NCBI GenBank assembly: GCA_016287555.1
Contig: JAEFAK010000048.1
Coordinates: 1-10,794, forward strand
DNA from: Oscillospiraceae bacterium
GTDB lineage: Bacteria > Bacillota > Clostridia > Oscillospirales > Oscillospiraceae
DNA: 10,794 nt
Direction of reading: 5' to 3'
Below are positions 6,264 through 10,794 of the stretch, in pieces. Each line of letters opens with the position of its first letter. Position 1 is the first letter of the stretch. A program made the translations under genes and the position numbers. The notes beneath the pieces are model-generated. The model did not search any database and was not told the origin of the DNA. It was given only the letters and a program-made list of their open reading frames with translations.

Positions 6264-6277
6264 GCGGCCGGAGCCGC
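6264..6277 (-). other. Small hairpin in the SLH-like gene leader
   Basis: GCGGC and GCCGC (6264-6268 with 6273-6277) form a 5-bp stem with a four-base loop in the roughly 86-base leader. It is flanked by two GTAAGC copies (6251-6256 and 6281-6286). No known riboswitch is recognised. Confidence 0.25.
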
Positions 6278-6329
6278 AGAGTAAGCGCAGGGTCCCGATC
6301 GCCGCAGGTCTTCATTTTGCGACAGGATA

Positions 6330-6359
6330 ATTATACCATTTCCGCGTAGGGGAGGTCAA
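6330..6359 (-). promoter_or_regulatory. Promoter of the SLH-like protein gene
   Basis: On the minus strand TTGACC (6354-6359) and a perfect TATAAT (6330-6335) are separated by 18 bases. Transcription would start near 6323. The promoter follows directly after the terminator at 6374-6402, which isolates the gene from the upstream pair. Confidence 0.75.
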
Positions 6360-6373
6360 CTGTCGGAAAGAAA

Positions 6374-6402
6374 AAATGACAGCTGTGGAACAGCTGTCAT
6401 TT
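6374..6402 (-). terminator. Terminator of the tandem membrane-protein operon
   Basis: A perfect 12-bp stem (6374-6385 with 6391-6402) and 5-base loop lie 31 bases past the stop codon at 6434. On the minus strand the stem runs into TTTTTTCTTT (complement of 6367-6376), a strong terminator signature. Confidence 0.9.
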
Positions 6403-6433
6403 CTGGCCGATATGAGAGGCGCATCGCGCGCGG

Positions 6434-6946
6434 TCATTGCCCGTTCTGCGGGGGCTGCGGGTACTGCGGGGCGGGCGGCTCTTTCGGAGCTTCCTGCGGC
6501 GGGGCGACGGGCGGCGCGCCTATCCTGTGGGAGGCGTAGTGCGCGTTGGGATCATACTGCGCGACGATGTAGCGATTGCCGTGGACGACGCGGCGCGGCG
6601 GCTCTTTGTCGGGCAGGCAGGTGAAGACTATGGCGACTATGGCGCAGGCCGCGCACCAGACCGCCGGATAGAGCAGGTAAAAATACGGGTCGAGCCGCCA
6701 TATGCAGAGCGCGGCGGCGACGGCGAAGATCGCGATGAGGGCGATGTTGCTCTTGTGCCGCGCGCGGCAGGTCACGACGGAGACGACGCCGCCCGCGAAG
6801 ATGAGCAGCGCGATGAGCAGGCCCATCAGGTCGATGACGTCGCCGGGGAAAATGAGCGTCACGAACGCGAGGAAAACCGTCAGCAGGCCGAGCAGCACGC
6901 CTCCGAGAACGGATATTATCCCGGAGACTATCTTCCAGACCTTCAT
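6434..6946 (-). CDS. Four-helix membrane protein with Pro-rich tail (paralog 2)
   Basis: A 170-residue protein with four predicted membrane segments, near residues 6-30, 36-58, 67-83 and 88-110. A hydrophilic tail of about 60 residues follows, ending in repeated Pro/Ala/Gln (APPVAPPQEAPKEPPAPQ). Its N-terminus, MKVWKIVSGIISVL, matches that of the gene just upstream (MKAWKIISGILSIL), and helix layout and tail type agree, so the two are tandem duplicates. The start lies only six bases after the upstream stop codon and has a weak ribosome binding site, which suggests translational coupling. The function is unknown. The tail could interact with the cell wall or with other proteins on whichever side it faces. 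Confidence 0.75.
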   Translation of the reverse strand: MKVWKIVSGIISVLGGVLLGLLTVFLAFVTLIFPGDVIDLMGLLIALLIFAGGVVSVVTCRARHKSNIALIAIFAVAAALCIWRLDPYFYLLYPAVWCAACAIVAIVFTCLPDKEPPRRVVHGNRYIVAQYDPNAHYASHRIGAPPVAPPQEAPKEPPAPQYPQPPQNGQ

Positions 6947-6952
6947 GCCCGA

Positions 6953-7474
6953 TTACCGGCCCTGTCCGCCCTGCGGGGGCTGCTGCTGATACTGCGGGGC
7001 CTGAGGGGGAGCGTAATACTGCCCGCCCTGCGGGGGCTGCTGATACTGCGGGGCCTGATACGGCTGACCCTGCGGGGCGTAGTACTGCCCGCCGTACTGC
7101 GGCGCCATGCGCGCCGGATCGACGGGGTACTTCTTCTTCGAGAAGAAGCAGAGAATGAATATCACTATCGCGCAGAGGATGCTCCAGATGCCGCTGATGA
7201 GCAGATAAGGATAGGAGTATATGCGGAAAAAGCTCGCGGCTATGGTCAGGAGAAAGAATATCAGCGTCGCTATATTGCCGCCGAGGTAACCCGAGCAGGT
7301 GCACAGCGAGATGAGCCCGGCGAGAAACAGCAGGAACGCCGCAAGCACGCCGATGAGGCCCATGGGGAAACTCGAACTCACCGTCGCCGCGAAAAAGTGC
7401 AGGAACGAGATGATCGCGATGACGAAGGAGAGCAGGATCGAGAGGATGCCGGAGATTATCTTCCAGGCTTTCAT
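6953..7474 (-). CDS. Four-helix membrane protein with Pro/Gln/Tyr repeat tail (paralog 1)
   Basis: A 173-residue protein with membrane segments near 6-28, 37-58, 66-82 and 90-111, then a basic SKKK stop-transfer patch (112-115) and a tail of low-complexity Pro, Gln, Tyr and Gly (124-173). The tail is built from units such as APQYQQPPQGGQYY and is encoded by direct DNA repeats. The basic patch after helix four suggests that the tail lies in the cytoplasm. The start at 7474 has AAAGGGG upstream. A longer TTG start at 7549 is unlikely because it overlaps the promoter. It is first in a two-gene unit with its paralog. Function is not recognised; small membrane proteins with such tails are common in gut Clostridia, though I cannot name a family with certainty. 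Confidence 0.8.
   Translation of the reverse strand: MKAWKIISGILSILLSFVIAIISFLHFFAATVSSSFPMGLIGVLAAFLLFLAGLISLCTCSGYLGGNIATLIFFLLTIAASFFRIYSYPYLLISGIWSILCAIVIFILCFFSKKKYPVDPARMAPQYGGQYYAPQGQPYQAPQYQQPPQGGQYYAPPQAPQYQQQPPQGGQGR
6967..7058. repeat. Direct repeats encoding the Pro/Gln/Tyr tail
   Basis: Two near-identical units, 6967-7004 and 7023-7058, differ by one three-base CTG insertion, and shorter related pieces continue to about 7100. In-frame length differences are expected by slippage or recombination, which would vary the tail length of the encoded membrane protein. Confidence 0.7.
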
Positions 7475-7520
7475 GGATAGACCCCTTTTCTGTCGAAATT
7501 TGTCGAGATCTGACACGGAC

Positions 7521-7549
7521 AATATAGCATAAACGCCCGCGCCGCGCAA
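7521..7549 (-). promoter_or_regulatory. Promoter of the tandem membrane-protein genes
   Basis: TATATT (7521-7526) lies 17 bases from a weak -35 box TTGCGC (7544-7549) on the minus strand. Transcription would start near 7514, giving a leader of about 40 bases that contains two CGACA copies ten bases apart. This position also argues against the upstream TTG start codon. Confidence 0.55.
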
Positions 7550-7555
7550 GAAGAA

Positions 7556-7585
7556 CGCCGGGGACGCCGCTTGGCGCCCCCGGCG
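7556..7585 (-). terminator. Terminator of the transhydrogenase operon
   Basis: CGCCGGGG and CCCCGGCG arms, one A-C mismatch and a further CGCC/GGCG pair surround a GCTT loop (7556-7568 with 7573-7585). It lies 27 bases beyond the stop codon at 7613. On the minus strand TTCTTCTTG follows. The T-tract is interrupted but the stem is very stable. Confidence 0.75.
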
Positions 7586-7612
7586 AACGTTTTTCCGCAG
7601 AAGCGGTATCGT

Positions 7613-9634
7613 TCAGATGATCTTCAGCGCGCCGGTCGGGCAGGCCTCGGCGCACTTTTTGCACGTCGCGCAGACCTTGACGCGGTCCGTGCCGCGGAAC
7701 TCCGGCTTTATGACCGTCTTGAAGCCGCGGCCGACCATGCCGAGCAGCCCCTCGCCCGCGACCTCGTCGCAGACGCGCACGCAGAGGTAGCAGAGGACGC
7801 ACTTGCCCTCGTCGCGCTCGATGACGGCGAGGCGCGTCTCGCTGCCGCGGCGGCGCTTTTCGCCCGCGAAGCGGTCCGGCTCGACGCGCGCGGCGTCGGC
7901 GTGCTTGATGAGCGAGCATTCCCCGTAGTCGTGGCAGCCGCATTCGAGGCAGCGCTTGGCCTCGCGCATGGCCTGCTCGCGGTCGAAGCCGTTCGTGACG
8001 GGCAGGAAGTCGCCCTTTCTCTCGGCGGCGGGCCTGTTGGAGGCCTTGACGCGCGCGAGCCTTTCCCTGTCGGCGTAGTCCGCGGCGGTGACGGTGCGGC
8101 GGCTGACGAAGGGCTTTCTGTAGGGCTTCATGTCGCCGCGCAGCCAGCTGTCGACGACGTCGGCGGCCTTGCCGCCCTCGCCTATGGCCGCGATGGCGAT
8201 GTCCGCGCCCTTGTTGGTCGCGTCGCCGACGGCGAAGACGCCCTCGACGTCGGTCATGAAGGTCGCCTCGTCGGCGGCGATTATGCCGCGCTTATTGAGC
8301 CCGACGGCCTCGAAGCCCGCGGGATCGACCCTCTGGCCGATGGCGGCGATGACGGAGTCGACGTCCAGCGCCTCGAATTTGCCCTCGACGGGGACGGGGC
8401 TGCGCCTTCCGCTCGCGTCGGGCTCGCCGAGCTCCATGACCTGAAGCTTGACGGCCTTGACGCGGCCTTTTTCGCCGATCAGCTCGGCGGGATTGGTCAG
8501 GAACTTGAATTCGACGCCCTCCTCCATGGCCTCCTCGATCTCGTCGGCGTTGGCGGGCATCTCGCCGCGGGTGCGGCGGTAGATTATATACACTTTTTCC
8601 GCTCCGAGGCGGACGGCCGTCCTGCAGGCGTCCATGGCGGTGTTGCCGCCGCCGACGACGGCGACGCGCTTTCCGATATCCTTCGGCGCGAAGAGCGCGA
8701 CGCTGCGCAGGAAGTCGATGCCGCCGTAGACGCCCTCGAGCTCCTCGCCCGGGCAGCCGAGCGGCGTGCTCTTCCATGCGCCTATCGCGAGGACGACGGC
8801 GTCGAAGCGCGATCTGTATTCCTCAAAGGATACGCCCGAGCCGACGGTCACGTTGTTTTCGTACTTCACGCCCGCCTCGGCGATCTCGGCGATCTCCGCG
8901 TCGAGCACGGCCTTCGGCAGCCTGTATTCGGGGATGCCGTAGCGCAGCATGCCGCCCATTTTGGGCATGAAGTCCGTGACGGTGACGTCGTGGCCCTTCA
9001 GCGCGAGGTAGTAGGCAGCGGTGAGGCCGCCGGGGCCTCCGCCAATTACGCCGACCTTTTTGCCCGTCGGAGCGGCCTTTTCGGGCTTCCACTTATCCGC
9101 CTTGTCCAGCATGTCCATGGCCATGAAGCGCTTGATGTTGGCTATGGAGATGGGCTCCTCGACGAGGTTGCGGCGGCAGTCCTTCTCGCAGGGATGCGGG
9201 CAGACGTGGCCTATGCTGGCGGGCAGGGGCAGATGCTCCTTGACTATGCGGACGGCCTCGCGCGTATCGCCGAGGGCGACCTGCTTGACGTAGGCCTGGC
9301 AGTCGGTGCCCGCGGGGCAGGCGAGGCGGCAGGGGCCGAGGCAGTCGCCGTCGTGGTCGCTCATGAGCAGCTCCAGCGCTATCTTGCGGGCCTGCTTCGC
9401 GCGCGGACCGTCGACGTGGACGACCCAGCCGTCTCCCGCGACCGTCGAGCAGGCGCGCAGGAGCTTCGGGGTGTGCTCGGCCTCGACGACGCAGACGCCG
9501 CAGGCACCGTAGTGCGCGGTCCTGTCGTCGTGGCAGAGGGTCGGTATCTCTATGCCGTGGCGGCGGGCGATCTCAAGTATCGTCTCGCCCTGTTCCCCCG
9601 TGCAGGGGACGCCGTTTATCGTAAGCTTTATCAT
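7613..9634 (-). CDS. GltD-type NADPH/FAD oxidoreductase fused to FeS domains (Stn/Nfn-like)
   Basis: A 673-residue cytoplasmic enzyme, probably the NADPH-side subunit of an electron-bifurcating transhydrogenase. Residues 1-75 are a NuoG/HydA-type [2Fe-2S] domain (Cys34, 45, 48, 62). Next are Cys98, 102, 106, 112 and Cys145, 149, 153, resembling the N-terminal [4Fe-4S] region of glutamate synthase small subunit. The GltD core has an FAD fold (GGGPGG, 198-203), an NADPH fold (GGGNTAMD, 328-335), a YRRTRGEMPA segment (352-361) and a closing FAD motif (GVFAVGD, 465-471). The C-terminus adds CLECGC (562-567) and two CxxCxxCxxxC motifs: Cys612, 615, 618, 622 and Cys655, 658, 661, 665. No glutaminase partner is present, so it is not glutamate synthase. 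AGGAGG, overlapping the stop codon of the NuoF-like gene 12 bases upstream, supports the ATG at 9634. The layout matches StnA of the Sporomusa-type Nfn; that assignment rests on domain order, not on a search. Confidence 0.85.
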   Translation of the reverse strand: MIKLTINGVPCTGEQGETILEIARRHGIEIPTLCHDDRTAHYGACGVCVVEAEHTPKLLRACSTVAGDGWVVHVDGPRAKQARKIALELLMSDHDGDCLGPCRLACPAGTDCQAYVKQVALGDTREAVRIVKEHLPLPASIGHVCPHPCEKDCRRNLVEEPISIANIKRFMAMDMLDKADKWKPEKAAPTGKKVGVIGGGPGGLTAAYYLALKGHDVTVTDFMPKMGGMLRYGIPEYRLPKAVLDAEIAEIAEAGVKYENNVTVGSGVSFEEYRSRFDAVVLAIGAWKSTPLGCPGEELEGVYGGIDFLRSVALFAPKDIGKRVAVVGGGNTAMDACRTAVRLGAEKVYIIYRRTRGEMPANADEIEEAMEEGVEFKFLTNPAELIGEKGRVKAVKLQVMELGEPDASGRRSPVPVEGKFEALDVDSVIAAIGQRVDPAGFEAVGLNKRGIIAADEATFMTDVEGVFAVGDATNKGADIAIAAIGEGGKAADVVDSWLRGDMKPYRKPFVSRRTVTAADYADRERLARVKASNRPAAERKGDFLPVTNGFDREQAMREAKRCLECGCHDYGECSLIKHADAARVEPDRFAGEKRRRGSETRLAVIERDEGKCVLCYLCVRVCDEVAGEGLLGMVGRGFKTVIKPEFRGTDRVKVCATCKKCAEACPTGALKII

Positions 9635-9646
9635 ATCTTCCGCCTC

Positions 9647-10794
9647 CTATTCCGCCCTGACGGCGCCGAACTTGCACGCCGAGCGGCAGGAGCCGCATTT
9701 TATGCAGAGCGAGGGATCTATCGAGAAGGTCTTCTTGAGCTCGCCGGATATCGCGCCGGCGGGGCACTTGCGGCTGCAGGAGGAGCAGCCGACGCACTTT
9801 TCGGGGTCTATGGAGAACGTCAGCAGCGCGCGGCATTCGTGCGCGGGGCACTTCTTGTCGCGTATGTGGGCGTCGTACTCGTCGCGGAAGTAGCGTATCG
9901 TCGTGAGGACGGGGTTCGGCGCCGTCTGGCCGAGGCCGCAGAGCGCGCCGTCCTTGACGGCGGAGCAGAGCTCCTCGAGAAGCTCGACGTCGCCCTCCTT
10001 GCCCTCGCCGTTTATGATGCGGATGAGCAGCTCGTTCAGGCGCTTGGTGCCGATGCGGCAGTGGACGCACTTGCCGCAGCTCTCGCGCGTCGTGAAATCG
10101 AGGAAGAACTTGGCTATGCCGACCATGCAGGTCGTCTCGTCGAGCACGACCATGCCGCCGGAGCCCATTATCGCGCCCGTCGCGCTCAGGGCCTTATAGT
10201 CGATGACGGTGTCGAAAAGGCTCTCCGGGATGCAGCCGCCGCTCGGCCCGCCGAGCTGGACGGCCTTTATCTTCTTGCCGTCGCGTCCGCCTCCGGCTAT
10301 GCCGAAGATGACGTCGCGCAGCGTCATGCCCATGGGGATCTCGACGAGGCCGCCGCGCTTTATCTTGCCCGTGACGGCGAAGACCTTGGTGCCCTTGCTG
10401 CCCTCCGTGCCCATGGCGGCGAAGGCCTCGCCTCCGCGCTTTATTATCCATGTCACGTTGGCGTAGGTCTCGACATTGTTGATGTTGCTGGGCTTGTGCC
10501 AGTAGCCGGCCTCGGCCGGGAAGGGCGGTTTGAGCCTCGGCATGCCGCGGCTGCCCTCGAGCGACTCGATGAGCGCCGTCTCCTCGCCGCAGACGAAGGC
10601 TCCCGCGCCCGCCTTGATGCGGAATTCGCAGGAGAAGTCCGACCCGAGGATGTTTTTGCCTATATAGCCGCGCTCGCGGGCCTGCTTTATGGCCTCCGTC
10701 AGGCGGACTATGGCCAGCGGGTACTCCGCGCGCACGTAGATTATCGCCTCGCCTGCGCCGACGGCGTAGGCGCCGATGAGCATGCCCTCAAGGA
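9647..10794 (-). CDS. NuoF/HydB-like NADH-oxidising subunit, 5' end beyond window
   Basis: The C-terminal 380 or so residues of a flavin- and FeS-containing NADH dehydrogenase subunit; the frame is open to the right edge, so its start lies outside. Positions count from Met at 10783. EGMLIGAYAVGA and IYVRAEYPLA (16-25) are typical NuoF sequence after the missing glycine-rich NADH/FMN loop. GAGAFVCGEETALIESLEG (59-77) and KPSNINNVET (97-106) complete the NADH/FMN site. Cys236, 239, 242 and 282 bind the N3-type [4Fe-4S] cluster. After the NuoF core comes CPAHEC (312-317), possibly the zinc site described in HydB-type bifurcating subunits. A 2[4Fe-4S] domain follows (Cys330, 333, 336, 340; Cys360, 363, 366, 370). 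This C-terminal domain is found in HydB-like proteins but not in complex I NuoF. It is in an operon with the GltD-type gene; a NuoE-like gene is expected upstream. Confidence 0.9.
   Translation of the reverse strand, partial: LEGMLIGAYAVGAGEAIIYVRAEYPLAIVRLTEAIKQARERGYIGKNILGSDFSCEFRIKAGAGAFVCGEETALIESLEGSRGMPRLKPPFPAEAGYWHKPSNINNVETYANVTWIIKRGGEAFAAMGTEGSKGTKVFAVTGKIKRGGLVEIPMGMTLRDVIFGIAGGGRDGKKIKAVQLGGPSGGCIPESLFDTVIDYKALSATGAIMGSGGMVVLDETTCMVGIAKFFLDFTTRESCGKCVHCRIGTKRLNELLIRIINGEGKEGDVELLEELCSAVKDGALCGLGQTAPNPVLTTIRYFRDEYDAHIRDKKCPAHECRALLTFSIDPEKCVGCSSCSRKCPAGAISGELKKTFSIDPSLCIKCGSCRSACKFGAVRAE

Noticed and set aside
6238..6315. Upstream Met start for the SLH-like protein
   Set aside because: It would bury the signal peptide behind 26 residues. 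The Met at 6237 has a strong ribosome binding site and begins a normal Sec signal.
6960..7100. CRISPR-like repeats
   Set aside because: The repeats are in frame within a coding region, of uneven spacing, and encode a Pro/Gln/Tyr tail. There are no unique spacers.
7475..7549. TTG start at 7549 for the first tandem membrane protein
   Set aside because: The predicted promoter lies inside this stretch, and the ATG at 7474 begins the segment conserved with its paralog.
7613..9634. Annotation as glutamate synthase small subunit
   Set aside because: There is an added N-terminal [2Fe-2S] domain and C-terminal ferredoxin clusters, and the partner is a NuoF-like protein, not a GltB glutaminase/synthase subunit.

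Overview
The window looks like a piece of chromosome from a GC-rich anaerobic Bacillota, most likely a Clostridia of the Oscillospiraceae kind. The reasons are strong AGGAGG-type ribosome binding sites, sigma-A-like promoters, many ferredoxin-type proteins, an S-layer-homology-like secreted protein and a NuoF/GltD-type bifurcating oxidoreductase. The taxonomic call is inference. No rRNA, tRNA, CRISPR array, transposase or phage gene was seen.

Left part (1-4535). On the minus strand lie an MFS transporter (94-1287) with its own promoter, an 87-residue protein built from two copies of a 28-residue unit (1458-1721), and a two-cluster ferredoxin (1812-2012). The ferredoxin faces a plus-strand operon across a compact divergent promoter region. 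That operon encodes an AprA/fumarate-reductase-like flavoprotein (2171-4120) and its two-cluster ferredoxin partner (4139-4438). The block is bracketed symmetrically: near-identical terminator hairpins at 52-83 and 4452-4486, then inverted copies of a 15-base GC-rich motif at 1-15 and 4512-4526.

Middle part (4669-7474, all minus strand). A secreted protein (4669-6237) has a GC-rich SLH-like N-terminal half and a much less GC-rich C-terminal half of unknown function, so it looks like a mosaic gene. Next come two tandem paralogous four-helix membrane proteins (6434-6946 and 6953-7474) with proline/glutamine/tyrosine-rich tails, transcribed from one promoter.

Right part (7613-10794, minus strand). 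A 673-residue fusion of a NuoG/HydA-type [2Fe-2S] domain, a GltD-type NADPH/FAD module and C-terminal ferredoxin clusters lies 12 bases after a NuoF/HydB-like subunit that runs off the right edge. This pair matches the plan of the Sporomusa-type Nfn (Stn) electron-bifurcating transhydrogenase, which couples NADH, NADPH and ferredoxin. The window thus holds two redox systems. The transhydrogenase could balance nicotinamide and ferredoxin pools. The flavoprotein/ferredoxin pair is a reductase whose electron acceptor cannot be told from sequence, and the divergent ferredoxin and the MFS carrier are plausible but unproven partners.
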